In this document: piece after piece, positions 27,154 to 36,361 of the stretch
Numbering within the stretch: the stretch's first letter is position 1
Layout of the letters: the number at the start of each line of letters is the position of its first letter
Source of the DNA: Ponticaulis sp.
GTDB taxonomy: Bacteria > Pseudomonadota > Alphaproteobacteria > Caulobacterales > Hyphomonadaceae
Assembly: GCA_002692725.1 (NCBI GenBank)
Contig: NZLU01000046.1
Location: 310,001-374,000, forward strand
DNA length: 64,000 nucleotides
Direction: 5' to 3'
The notes under the pieces: model-generated
Seen by the model: the letters and a program-made list of their open reading frames with translations, nothing else
Database searches by the model: none
Told to the model about the DNA's origin: nothing
Translations under genes and position numbers: made by a program

Positions 27154-28419
27154 TCAACCCGCATTCGTTTCGAATGCGGCCATCACTTGTTCTTCACGCT
27201 CAAAATAGAGATCAATCGCGCGTTTCACGGCGCCTACCGCATCAGACAAACCTGTCTCTGAAATCAGTCGGTTCTCATCATTGGGGTTGGTTAAGAAACC
27301 AACCTCAAGCAAAACAGCCGGAACATCAGGAGCCAGCAATACATAGAAATTCGCCTGACGATGCGAATTTCTCAGGATAGGGCCAACCTTCTCCAATTGC
27401 GGGATAAGAATGTCGGCGAATTGTGCCGATTTCGTAAGCGTCTCACGGGCGACCAGATCCTGAAGGATATCCTTTGCAGCCTGACCACTTGGCTCGACCT
27501 CTAGCGGGATGGACCATCCCTTTTGATCGATCATCTTTTCAACGCGCGCGTCACCCGCTGTCGAGAGCGTGTAGACAGACGCTCCTGAAACTGCGCGGTT
27601 TCCGGCAGCATCAGCATGAATCGAGATGAAAATGTCGGCTTTTGCAGCGCGAGCAACTTCAATCCGGTTATCATGATCAACATAGACATCGCTGTCGCGT
27701 GTCATCACCACTTCATAGTCACCAGACGCGATAAGGACATCCCGCAACTGACGTGCTGCATTCAGATTAACATCCTTCTCAAACGTTCCGCGGATGCCCT
27801 CGGCTCCAGGATCTTTTCCACCATGACCCGCATCAATGACAACGACATACTTTGGTGGCTCTGGCGCACGAGCCAGCGGAAGGACTGGCGCAGCAGACGC
27901 CGCACCAGTATCAGAATCTCCGCCGCAATTGGCCAGCCCCAGCGGACGCACGCGCTTGAAAGTCTGCATATCGGTTTCACGAAAATCCAGCACAATCCGG
28001 TAAAGATCAGTCCCGGATGACGGCGTAATCGTAAACGAGCTTTCAAGAATCAAAGGCCGCTCAAGATCAAAGACGAGCCGAGACGTGGTCGGTGAGTTAT
28101 GCGCATACCGGAAGCGCTGAATATCCCCTGCGCCATACCCCTCACCCTGATGAGCCGCAAGGTCAGGTAGCGCCCAGGTCAGGCGATCAAAATCCAGGAC
28201 ATAGCGAATGCCACCAGAACTCAGTGCGAGCTGGCGAAAATCCAGGTCCTGATTGGCATCAATCACCACACGCGTGCGGTCGCCATCAAACCCGATATGC
28301 ACATTCCGGATTTCTGCTGAACCGGCCGAAGCTGCGCCGCCAAACAGTGTGACGCCACACAAAGAAATGACCAGAAACAGAATGAGCGAGAAAAGATTTT
28401 TCATCGCAATCGCCACCAT
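27154..28419 (-). CDS. amiC: N-acetylmuramoyl-L-alanine amidase (AMIN + Amidase_3)
   Basis: A 421-residue periplasmic amidase that cuts the bond between MurNAc and the stem peptide at division. A signal peptide (MKNLFSLILFLVISLCGV...AASA) is followed by an AMIN domain (about 40-140) for septal targeting and an Amidase_3 domain with zinc ligands in IDAGHGGKDPGAEG, GTFEKDVNL (Glu) and ISIHADA (His), and the catalytic Glu in LLEVGFLTN. Two starts are possible, ATG 28419 or ATG 28404; the second gives a more typical signal peptide. Divergent from rne. Confidence 0.93.
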   Translation of the reverse strand: MVAIAMKNLFSLILFLVISLCGVTLFGGAASAGSAEIRNVHIGFDGDRTRVVIDANQDLDFRQLALSSGGIRYVLDFDRLTWALPDLAAHQGEGYGAGDIQRFRYAHNSPTTSRLVFDLERPLILESSFTITPSSGTDLYRIVLDFRETDMQTFKRVRPLGLANCGGDSDTGAASAAPVLPLARAPEPPKYVVVIDAGHGGKDPGAEGIRGTFEKDVNLNAARQLRDVLIASGDYEVVMTRDSDVYVDHDNRIEVARAAKADIFISIHADAAGNRAVSGASVYTLSTAGDARVEKMIDQKGWSIPLEVEPSGQAAKDILQDLVARETLTKSAQFADILIPQLEKVGPILRNSHRQANFYVLLAPDVPAVLLEVGFLTNPNDENRLISETGLSDAVGAVKRAIDLYFEREEQVMAAFETNAG

Positions 28420-28792
28420 TTTTATCTGTACCTGAAGCCTAACTCAAACTTGGTTAACGCAATATTTACGGAGATTAACAAATTTGAAAAACTTGAATCC
28501 TATTCTTTTCCCTTTATTTTTTGTTCCAGTTTAGGCAGTGTAAGAGAGTCGCATCGGAAGTCGATGCGACCAAGTCTGAATTCATCGGCGCGGAGGGCAT
28601 TTCGGCCCGAAACCGTCGCTGCTTCGAAACAATTGTTTGGGAAAACAATTCTGATGGCATCTTTATCCATGACGTGGAACTCGCCTCAGCCTGAGTACCA
28701 AACGACTATCACCAAATATCATCACCACCGGTTTAGCAGGCGACTGCGAACTGAAGCGCGGCTTGCCGGTGTGTGCAGCAGGAACACCCTTA
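28420..28792. other. 373-bp gap: divergent amidase/rne promoters and rne leader
   Basis: No gene is seen. The region holds a strong hairpin at 28548-28570 (9-bp stem GTCGCATCG/CGATGCGAC, GAAGT loop) and the 12-bp palindrome AAACAATTGTTT at 28627-28638. RNase E genes in other bacteria have long structured leaders through which the enzyme degrades its own mRNA; a similar leader here is an inference from gap length and hairpins. Confidence 0.5.
28548..28570 (+). promoter_or_regulatory. Leader hairpin upstream of rne
   Basis: Perfect 9-bp stem with a five-base loop, no following T-run, so not an intrinsic terminator for plus-strand transcription. It lies 223 bp before the rne start and could be a leader element used in RNase E autoregulation. 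Confidence 0.4.
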
Positions 28793-31183
28793 ATGACAAA
28801 AATGATGTTGATCGACGCGGTCCATCCGGAGGAAGTCCGGGTCGCCGTGGTCAACAAAGGACAAGTCGAAGACTTTGATTTTGAGAGCGCTAAGAAAAGG
28901 CAGTTAAGAGGAAATATCTATCTCGCGAAAATTACACGTGTCGAACCGTCTCTTCAGGCGGCGTTCGTGGATTTTGGCGGCAATCGACACGGTTTCCTTG
29001 CCTTCAATGAAATCCATCCGGATTATTATCAGCTGCCACAGGCTGACAGAGAGGCCCTTCTCGCTGAAGCATCCTCGGTTGAATCCGATAATGGCGACGA
29101 TGTTGATGTCGATTCGGACGACGAGGATGAAGCCCGTCCTGTAGTCAGCTCGTCCATACAAAAACGATACAAGATCCAGGAAGTGATCCGCCGCCGGCAG
29201 ATCATGCTGGTTCAGGCGGTCAAAGAAGAACGTGGCAATAAAGGCGCGGCTCTGACGACCTATCTGTCACTTGCTGGTCGCTATTGTGTGTTGATGCCGA
29301 ACACGCCTCGTGGCGGCGGCATTTCCCGCAAGATCACCAATGCCGCTGACCGCAAGCGTCTGAAAAAGATCGTTGGCGAACTGAACGTGCCGGAAGGCAT
29401 GGGCCTGATCGTCAGGACGGCAGGCGCCAAGCGGACCAAAACCGAGATCAAGCGCGATTTCGAGTATCTTATCAAACTCTGGGCGAAGATCCGCGAGCTG
29501 ACCCTTAGCTCCGTTGCCCCCTGCATGATCAATGAAGAAGCCGGACTGGTTCACCGCGCACTTCGTGATTTGTATGACAAAGACATTGATCAGGTTCTAG
29601 TGGACGGTGACACCGCATACCGCGAAGCCAAGGATCTCGCCAAAATGCTGATGCCGAGCCATTCCAAAAAGGTTCAGCAGCACCGCAATGGCGTCCCCGT
29701 TCTAGCCAATTACGGCGTCGAGCAGCAGCTCGACAATATTTACAGCCCGACCGTTCAGCTCAAGTCCGGCGGCTATCTGGTCATCCACCAGACCGAAGCG
29801 CTCGTCGCAATCGACGTGAACTCCGGTAAGTCAACGCGCGAACGCAATATCGAACAAACCGCCCTCCGCACGAATATGGAAGCGGCCGAAGAAGCCTGTC
29901 GTCAGATGCGGCTGCGTGACCTGGCCGGTCTGATCGTGATCGACTTCATTGATATGGAGGAGTCGAAAAACAATCGGGCCGTTGAACGAAAAATGAAAGA
30001 CTGCCTGAAGTTCGACCGCGCGCGCGTTCAGAACAATAAGATCAGCATGTTTGGTCTGATGGAGATCTCGCGTCAGCGGCGTCGCGCTGGCATTCTGGAT
30101 TCCAGCTCCGACCCCTGTGATGCGTGTAATGGTACAGGGCACGTCCGATCGGTTGAATCGGCAGCGCTCCACCTCCTTCGCGCAATTGAAGGACGTTGTG
30201 CCGGCCTCGATGGTGGCGAAGTTGAAGCCACCGCGCCCACCGAAGTCGTGCTGTTCCTTCTGAATGAGAAACGCCAGGCTCTGACCGCAATCGAAGCGCG
30301 TCACTCCGTGAATGTTCAGATTTCGGCCCGTACCGACATTCAGAACGGCGATTACGATCTGCGCGTCACCAATGCTGATGGCAAAACTGTCGAAGCGCCA
30401 AAAATCGCCAAACCACCCGCTGCTCCCATCATCGATGACGATGAGGAGATTGAAGATGAAGTCGTTGATGAAGACGAAACAACGACAGAAGAGCCAACGG
30501 AGCGCTCTTCAGGTCGTCGTCGCCGACGACGCTCCCGTCGGGGCGGCAGTGATAATAACAAGTCATCTGATAATCTCAGCGTGATCGACGAAGACTCTTC
30601 TGAGTCTGGAGACGACAATGATGGCCCTGTCGAACTTGGCGATGACAAATCCGGAAATGGCGACACAGACTCTCCACGTAAACGCCGTCGACGCGGTCGT
30701 CGTGGTGGTCGTCGCAGACGCGGCGGTCGGGATAACAACATCGAACTGGTCGAATTGAATGATGACCAGGTCACTGAAGACGGCGGCGCTGTACTCGATG
30801 AAGCGGCGACGAATGTGATCACGCTTGTTGGCGAGGAAACGCCGATTTCTGCCGAGCCTCTTCAGGCTGAAGCAGAAGTCAGCGAAGCGCCAGCAACCGA
30901 AGCCGAAACATCAGTTCCATCACCGGCACCGGAGGCTGAGGCCCCGGAACCGGCTGAAAAGGAAGTCGAGCCGGATGCAGTCGAAACCGCTGACGAACCT
31001 ACGTCTGCCCAGGAAGAGGCCACCACTAAAATTGAAGAGCCAGTCTCAGACAATGTGACTGAACTCAATCCAGAACCGGCGGAGGCAACTCCAGAAGACG
31101 CAGAAGAGCCTGCCGAACTTCCGGAAACCGAAAAACCACGCAAAATCCGTCGGGGTTGGTGGCAACGCAAAAGCGCCGGCTAA
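28793..31183 (+). CDS. rne: Ribonuclease E
   Basis: A 796-residue endoribonuclease, core of the RNA degradosome. The S1 RNA-binding domain (about 35-130) carries an acidic insert (DNGDDVDVDSDDEDEA). The DNase I-like catalytic part has metal ligands D341 (AIDVNSGK) and D384 (VIDFIDM), and the zinc link is C442-D-A-C445. The C-terminal third alternates acidic and Arg-rich blocks (RRRRRRSRRGG, RKRRRRGRRGGRRRRGG), the scaffold and RNA-binding part, and ends in KIRRGWWQRK, a short motif seen at the end of alphaproteobacterial RNase E. I start at ATG 28793; the frame is open upstream to 28763. Confidence 0.95.
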   Translation: MTKMMLIDAVHPEEVRVAVVNKGQVEDFDFESAKKRQLRGNIYLAKITRVEPSLQAAFVDFGGNRHGFLAFNEIHPDYYQLPQADREALLAEASSVESDNGDDVDVDSDDEDEARPVVSSSIQKRYKIQEVIRRRQIMLVQAVKEERGNKGAALTTYLSLAGRYCVLMPNTPRGGGISRKITNAADRKRLKKIVGELNVPEGMGLIVRTAGAKRTKTEIKRDFEYLIKLWAKIRELTLSSVAPCMINEEAGLVHRALRDLYDKDIDQVLVDGDTAYREAKDLAKMLMPSHSKKVQQHRNGVPVLANYGVEQQLDNIYSPTVQLKSGGYLVIHQTEALVAIDVNSGKSTRERNIEQTALRTNMEAAEEACRQMRLRDLAGLIVIDFIDMEESKNNRAVERKMKDCLKFDRARVQNNKISMFGLMEISRQRRRAGILDSSSDPCDACNGTGHVRSVESAALHLLRAIEGRCAGLDGGEVEATAPTEVVLFLLNEKRQALTAIEARHSVNVQISARTDIQNGDYDLRVTNADGKTVEAPKIAKPPAAPIIDDDEEIEDEVVDEDETTTEEPTERSSGRRRRRRSRRGGSDNNKSSDNLSVIDEDSSESGDDNDGPVELGDDKSGNGDTDSPRKRRRRGRRGGRRRRGGRDNNIELVELNDDQVTEDGGAVLDEAATNVITLVGEETPISAEPLQAEAEVSEAPATEAETSVPSPAPEAEAPEPAEKEVEPDAVETADEPTSAQEEATTKIEEPVSDNVTELNPEPAEATPEDAEEPAELPETEKPRKIRRGWWQRKSAG

Positions 31184-31274
31184 TCCCAGCGCTCCTTAGC
31201 CTTTCTGCAATTTAATCTCTGTCAGCCAGCTGTGAGCAGTCCAACTCTCGCACTGGCTGTCGAACTGTGATTAA

Positions 31275-32663
31275 ATGATCGTGCGGGCGGGCGAAATGGA
31301 GAAGAAAGTGTCATCAGGTTTGTTCGCCAGACTGAATGCGATCTTGGTTTTGTGTGTTGGTTTGTTGTCGCTGCCAGCGCATTCTCAAAGTCAGATTCGC
31401 GACGCCGAAATTGAGCAAATCCTGCGCGATTTTACGGATCCCGTGCTTGAAGCAGCTCGCCTCAACAAGGAAGACGTCGACGTCATTCTGCTGAACGACC
31501 CATCACTCAACGCTTTCGTTGCACGAGGCCAGAACATCCATTTGTTCACAGGCCTGATTTTGGCATCAGAAACCCCGAGCCAGCTTATCGGCGTCATCGC
31601 TCACGAGACTGGCCATATCGAAGGCGGGCATAATGTCCGGCGGCTTGCTGACATGCGTAACGCCAGCGGACCGGCTTACATTTCGATCGGTCTCGGTCTT
31701 CTGGCAATTGCCGCTGGCGCGGGTGATGCTGGCGCTGCGCTCATCGCCAGTGCGCCTCAATTTTCCTATCTGAATTTTGCAACCCACACACGCGCGCAGG
31801 AAGCTTCAGCAGATCAGGCCGCACTTCGTTACCTCGTTGCGACGGGTCGCACCCCAGCTGGCCTTCTCGAATTCTTTGAGAATTTCCGGGATGTCCAGCT
31901 TTATGGCGAGAGCGAACGTTATAGATATTTCTACACTCACCCTCTCGCATCTGATCGGATTGAAGCCCTTCGAAATGGCGCTGAAAAATCAGGTTTGCTG
32001 GATCTCGAGGAAGATCCGGAAGATGTCTACAAACTGGAAATCATGAAAGCCAAGCTGTTTGGCTTCATTCGACCGCCTATGTATGTGCAGCGCGAATACC
32101 CGCCATCAGATCAGTCCATTCCGGCCAAGTATGCGCGCGCGATTTCGGCCTTTCAGAATGACAGTCTGGTTCAGGCGCTTGAGCTCGTGGACGAGTTGAT
32201 CGAAATAGAGCCCGAAAATCCATATTTTTACGAACTTAAAGGCCAGATCCTTTTTGAAAACGGGCGCATTGATGAATCCGTTGATCCAAACCGCAAGGCA
32301 CTCGAACTGGCTGGCGGCCGTCAGCCGCTCCTGCTTGTCGGATTGGCTCGCTCACTGAACGCCCGCGGTGAGGAGGAAGATCTGCAAGAAGCTGAAGATC
32401 TCCTGAACTTTGCCGCGTCCCTTGAACCCACGAATGGCTATGCCTGGCATGAATTGTCACAAGTGCTCGAAAAATTGGACCGCCGACCTGAAGCCCAGCT
32501 CGCAATCGCTGAACAGGCTTATTTCTATGGCGATTGCCGACGCGCTTTGAGCTTTTCAATGCGTGCCATTCAAGACCTCGAATACAACTCACCCAAAAGT
32601 ATTCGCGCGACCGATATCACCAAGATTTGTTCAACTCAGGTTGAACGTGAGGCCAGACGTTAA
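31275..32663 (+). CDS. Periplasmic M48 metalloprotease with TPR repeats (BepA-like)
   Basis: A zinc protease with a signal peptide (LFARLNAILVLCVGLLSLPAHSQS), an M48 domain carrying HETGH (about residue 110 from the first ATG) and the downstream zinc Glu region QEASADQAAL, then TPR-like repeats (about 285-440). BepA-type enzymes check outer-membrane protein and LPS-transport assembly; the same role is likely. The start is uncertain: ATG 31275 has no ribosome site, ATG 31296 is weak, and GTG 31308 is preceded by GGAGAAG at good distance and gives a cleaner signal peptide. Up to 462 residues. Confidence 0.88.
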   Translation: MIVRAGEMEKKVSSGLFARLNAILVLCVGLLSLPAHSQSQIRDAEIEQILRDFTDPVLEAARLNKEDVDVILLNDPSLNAFVARGQNIHLFTGLILASETPSQLIGVIAHETGHIEGGHNVRRLADMRNASGPAYISIGLGLLAIAAGAGDAGAALIASAPQFSYLNFATHTRAQEASADQAALRYLVATGRTPAGLLEFFENFRDVQLYGESERYRYFYTHPLASDRIEALRNGAEKSGLLDLEEDPEDVYKLEIMKAKLFGFIRPPMYVQREYPPSDQSIPAKYARAISAFQNDSLVQALELVDELIEIEPENPYFYELKGQILFENGRIDESVDPNRKALELAGGRQPLLLVGLARSLNARGEEEDLQEAEDLLNFAASLEPTNGYAWHELSQVLEKLDRRPEAQLAIAEQAYFYGDCRRALSFSMRAIQDLEYNSPKSIRATDITKICSTQVEREARR

Positions 32664-32714
32664 ACGTCTTCCTGTACACACCAGTTAAACTGATAGAACC
32701 GAACGGACTTTCTG

Positions 32715-33479
32715 ATGTTGAGATCACTTCTTTCGCTTTCGACTTGCCTTGTGCTGACCCTCGGGCTCTCCGCCTGTAATATGTCAGCTGACGACAATGC
32801 AGATACATCGACTTCAGCGATAGATGTGCCATCTCACGCGACGTCCCGAGACGATATCGAGAAGATTGTTCACGCCTACATCGTTGAGAATCCGGACGTC
32901 ATCGTCGAAGCGTTGCGGGAACTCGATCGACGGGATCAGGAAGCTCAGGCTGAGCGCGCAAAGATTGCTTACTCATCCATGCTGGATGACGAACGTGATT
33001 TCACGCTTGGGCCGGACGATGCGCCTGTCACCATCGTCGAATTCTTTGATTATCAGTGCGGATACTGCAAACGATCCGTCGATTGGCTGATGAACAAGGT
33101 CGACGAACACGAAGGACAGGTCCGTGTCGTCTTCAAGGAATACCCTGTACTCCGGGATCCGTCAGATTTTGCCGCCAAAGCGGCCATCGCGTCTATTGAG
33201 CAGGGCAAATACCTGGAATTTCACCAGACCCTGATGAAGAAGAGCAATCTCACCGAAGAGATCATCCTTGCAACGGCTGATGAAGTCGGCATGGATGTCG
33301 ACCAGCTCAAAGAAACCATGGCGAGTGAAGAAACCGAGAAACATCTGGCTGATAATCTGGCCATTGGTCGCGAAGGCGGCATTGATGGCACACCGGGTTT
33401 CTTTATCAATGGCGAACAGATCGTCGGCTTCAACCAACCGCTTCTGGAATCCGTCCTGAAGGAACAGCTTGAAGGCTGA
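32715..33479 (+). CDS. DsbA-family thiol-disulfide lipoprotein (Com1-like)
   Basis: A 254-residue lipoprotein with a type II signal (lipobox LSAC, Cys 21). A coiled-coil-like N-terminal part (about 40-85) is followed by a thioredoxin fold of the DsbA/Com1 group with active site FFDYQCGYCKRS (CGYC) and the cis-proline region in DGTPGFFINGEQI. It should oxidise, reduce or isomerise disulfides in the periplasm. It follows the M48 protease by 51 bp in the same direction, so both may serve envelope quality control. Confidence 0.9.
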   Translation: MLRSLLSLSTCLVLTLGLSACNMSADDNADTSTSAIDVPSHATSRDDIEKIVHAYIVENPDVIVEALRELDRRDQEAQAERAKIAYSSMLDDERDFTLGPDDAPVTIVEFFDYQCGYCKRSVDWLMNKVDEHEGQVRVVFKEYPVLRDPSDFAAKAAIASIEQGKYLEFHQTLMKKSNLTEEIILATADEVGMDVDQLKETMASEETEKHLADNLAIGREGGIDGTPGFFINGEQIVGFNQPLLESVLKEQLEG

Positions 33480-33488
33480 TCCAGCCAT

Positions 33489-34139
33489 TCAGGCCTTCTG
33501 AAACACAACAAAATAATTATTGGCCGGCATGTCTCGTATATGCCGGAGCTCAAGACTGGCATCTGCGGCTCTGGGCAGTATATCCTGCTCCAGATCACGC
33601 ACGCCCCATTGCGGATCGCGGTTCTTCAGCGATTTATCGAAATTCTCATTGCCGTCTGAATTGTGAACTCCATCTCGACGGAACGGACCATAGAAGACCA
33701 GATATCCGTCGGACTTCAATCCGTGAGCCGAGTAAGCCAGTATATTTTCCAGCACTTGTATGGGGGCAATGTGGACGACGTTGGATGAATAAAGAATGTC
33801 TGCAACGGGAAGTTTCGCTTCCGGAAATTCCGTCAGCAAGTCCAATGCCTGCACAATCATGCGATCGCCAAGCTGAAAATGATCTGACCAGGCCTGACAA
33901 CTTTCAAGAGACCCCGGGTCTCTTTCCGTCGCAAGCCAGCTGAGCTCAGCATGTGCCTTGACGAGATGTGCTGCGTGCTCTCCGGTACCAGCCCCAAACT
34001 CAATCACCTGCCCGGTCGTTAGCTCAAACGCCTCAAATGCTGACATGATTGGCGCCAGATTTCGTCCGGCAGAAGGTGAAAATAGCCTTCCGTCTTCCTG
34101 ATGTCGGTCCTCAAGTGCAGCTGGTTTTTGATCGGACAC
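33489..34139 (-). CDS. DUF938-family SAM-dependent methyltransferase
   Basis: A class I methyltransferase of the DUF938 family. Motif I is IEFGAGTGEHAAHL, preceded by the family-typical RLFSPSAGRNLAPI; later the acidic motif LATERDPGS and ADILYSSNVVHIAP are visible. Substrate unknown for the family. The open frame reaches up to 34190, but GTG at 34139, two bases after the stop of the upstream protease and with GGAG seven bases before it, is the better start and gives 216 residues (SDQKPAALEDRHQEDGRLF). It converges on the DsbA-like gene. Confidence 0.85.
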   Translation of the reverse strand: MSDQKPAALEDRHQEDGRLFSPSAGRNLAPIMSAFEAFELTTGQVIEFGAGTGEHAAHLVKAHAELSWLATERDPGSLESCQAWSDHFQLGDRMIVQALDLLTEFPEAKLPVADILYSSNVVHIAPIQVLENILAYSAHGLKSDGYLVFYGPFRRDGVHNSDGNENFDKSLKNRDPQWGVRDLEQDILPRAADASLELRHIRDMPANNYFVVFQKA

Positions 34140-34140
34140 A

Positions 34141-35154
34141 TCAAACTCCGGATCGATTTGGCTTGCAGACGAATTTCCCACCCTGCTCACAGAGCTTCAT
34201 GACGTTGCGCAGCCAGACATCATAGGTTTTCAACCGAACATAAAAGGCAAGATCGTAGGGCGGACACGCGTCCATTGTGACCGAAGACAAAACGCCAACG
34301 AGTCTCGGCTGTCCGTCTCGTCCGACATAAAGCGGACCGCCACTATCTCCGACGCATGGAGAAAACTCGCCTCCATTATTCGCCATGATAAAGGCGCCAC
34401 CAATATGAGAGATCGTCAGCGGGCCGCCTTGGAGAAAGCGGTTCTCACCATTCTTTCCCCATCCTGCAAAATAAGCGTCCTCATATTCGGAAACGGGCAG
34501 AGGCGCAGCGGCAGAATCCATGGTCGCTATTTTGACGTCGGAGAGGCGTGACACATCCTCGATATAGAGGAGCGCGATATCATCATCAAATTTACCGGTG
34601 TCGGAATACCAGGACCTGTTACAGACAGCCCCCGTGACCGGAACAATTACGGCATCTTCCTGCATGACATCATTCTGAGGTGCGATCACAACCATATCTA
34701 CGACCACAGCAGACGTTCCACGCATCAGAACGCAGTGATTGGCCGTAACAAACCAATGTTCCCCAACCCGAGTGGCGGCACAGTGATGACGCTGATTGCC
34801 GCCGCTGGACAAGATTTGCTCAATCTTCACAAGGCCCGGCATTTTTGAAAGGTCAGGAAAATCCCGCAAGGGTTCTTTCTGACTGGAAAGTGGTCCTAAT
34901 TGCCGACGCTCTAACCAACTCGGTGGATTGTCCTGAAACTCTGGATTTCGCGCAAAGCACGGCAGCATCGTGTGTTCGGCCAGGACTGCCGCCCCCAATC
35001 GGTCACGTCCCCCTTCCAGGACTTCGGGTGTCGGAGAAAATCGGTCGATAATCTGATCGATTGCCGGTCTGAAATCAGCGGATCGGTCTAGGTAAAAGGC
35101 AGCAGCCGCCCCCATCAACAGGCTTACCAAAATTAAAAAAAGAGCGCGTTTCAA
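34141..35154 (-). CDS. Trypsin-like serine protease, membrane anchored
   Basis: A 337-residue S1-fold protease with an N-terminal hydrophobic segment (residues 4-22) that is a signal anchor or uncleaved signal. The catalytic triad is visible: H150 in VTANHC, D202 in DDDIALLYI and S281 in GDSGGP, plus cysteines C151, C188, C277 and C294 that can pair as in trypsins. No PDZ domain follows, so it is not a DegP-type enzyme. It is the first gene of a two-gene minus-strand unit with the methyltransferase. Confidence 0.87.
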   Translation of the reverse strand: MKRALFLILVSLLMGAAAAFYLDRSADFRPAIDQIIDRFSPTPEVLEGGRDRLGAAVLAEHTMLPCFARNPEFQDNPPSWLERRQLGPLSSQKEPLRDFPDLSKMPGLVKIEQILSSGGNQRHHCAATRVGEHWFVTANHCVLMRGTSAVVVDMVVIAPQNDVMQEDAVIVPVTGAVCNRSWYSDTGKFDDDIALLYIEDVSRLSDVKIATMDSAAAPLPVSEYEDAYFAGWGKNGENRFLQGGPLTISHIGGAFIMANNGGEFSPCVGDSGGPLYVGRDGQPRLVGVLSSVTMDACPPYDLAFYVRLKTYDVWLRNVMKLCEQGGKFVCKPNRSGV

Positions 35155-35242
35155 ACTCTTAGCCCCCGCTGTTCGTCAGATTTCCCGTCTTGGGTGAATG
35201 TAACAGCTGAGCCAGAAAACCACTAGAGATTTCGGCCCCTGA

Positions 35243-36253
35243 TCAGTTCTTCTGAGATCGGCGCAATCGCCTGACCGCCGACGTGTGCATGGAAGCGGGA
35301 ATAGGATTCCAGAAGAAACTTCTCGATAGGTCCCAAAGAGATAATTTCCGCTCGGTACGCAGCGCTTTGCGCGCCTTTCTGAATGCGCCAGCCTCCTTCC
35401 ACCCGGCCACACTGCCCTTCCAGACGTGTTTTCCAAATGGACGACCAAAATGCGCCACGAGCAGATAGCTGAGAAGAAACAAATGCCCCGGCAGTGTCAG
35501 CCATAACAAGAGTGACGGCATATTGCCCCAATAGGTCCAAATCCGGTTTCGGGCACCGTGCACCACCGCAAACTCGCTTTTCTCGCCCGACAGACCGCCG
35601 CCTTTATGAACAACCCGCAGCTCTGGAAGAAACAGGCAATACTCCCCCTGAAGTCTGAGCCGAAACGCCAGATCGACATCTTCCATGAAGCAAAAAAAAC
35701 GCTCTTCAAATCCGCCAATTTCGAGAAACGTCTCCCGGCGGTAGGCCGCACTCGCGCCGCACGGACCAAATGTTTCGCCAAATTGGGGGAGCTCGCGGAT
35801 CGGCCGCCGATAACATCCGCGCCACGCAAACCCCCAGGATGTGTATCCATCCCCAGCCCCATCCAGCATGTCCGGATCGTCCATGCTGATTTGAGTGGAC
35901 GCAAACATGGCGCAGTCAGGATGGTCAGCAATCGCTTTATGAAGTGTCGCCAGCCAGTCTGGCTCCGCAACCGCATCGGCATTCAACAGCGCCAACCATT
36001 CTCCTTGCGCCATTTGTGCCGCGATATTGTTACCTTCAGCAAATCCGCTATTTCGGCCGAGCGCCTCGACACGGCAGGCTTTAAGACCACTTACATCCAG
36101 ACGTTCCAGAGACCCATCCTGTGAATCATTATCGATGATGATTGTTTCAAAATCCTGGAATTGCTGCGCTACCAGAGAATCCACAGCCCCCTGCAAATAG
36201 TCGCCACCATTATAGTTGATAATGAGAATCGAAAAAAAAGGCGACTGAGCCAA
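35243..36253 (-). CDS. Family 2 glycosyltransferase
   Basis: A 336-residue inverting GT-A enzyme. N-terminal nucleotide-sugar motifs ILIINYNGGDYL, IIIDNDSQDGS and the metal-binding LLNADAV (DxD variant NAD) are present, with the acceptor-side GFEERFFCFMEDVDLAFRL (ED motif) in the middle; a hydrophobic segment near residue 255 suggests membrane contact. The wording is that of rhamnosyl- or O-antigen-type transferases of the WcaE/RfbN kind. It is divergent (108 bp) from the nucleotidyltransferase-fold gene and belongs with the surface-sugar cluster up to 40645. Confidence 0.88.
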   Translation of the reverse strand: MAQSPFFSILIINYNGGDYLQGAVDSLVAQQFQDFETIIIDNDSQDGSLERLDVSGLKACRVEALGRNSGFAEGNNIAAQMAQGEWLALLNADAVAEPDWLATLHKAIADHPDCAMFASTQISMDDPDMLDGAGDGYTSWGFAWRGCYRRPIRELPQFGETFGPCGASAAYRRETFLEIGGFEERFFCFMEDVDLAFRLRLQGEYCLFLPELRVVHKGGGLSGEKSEFAVVHGARNRIWTYWGNMPSLLLWLTLPGHLFLLSYLLVAHFGRPFGKHVWKGSVAGWKEAGAFRKARKALRTERKLSLWDLSRSFFWNPIPASMHTSAVRRLRRSQKN

Positions 36254-36361
36254 CGTGCTGACCTGACTGATAAAACGACCCGTTCGAGTGTCACACTTTA
36301 CCGGTTGATGACAACTCCCATGCTAGGTCAGAAAGTGAAAAATGGGATTGGAGATCACAAA

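Noticed and set aside
31223..31259. CAGCCAG...CTGGCTG inverted repeat after rne
   Set aside because: The loop is 23 bases and no T-run follows, so I do not call it a terminator; it may be chance.
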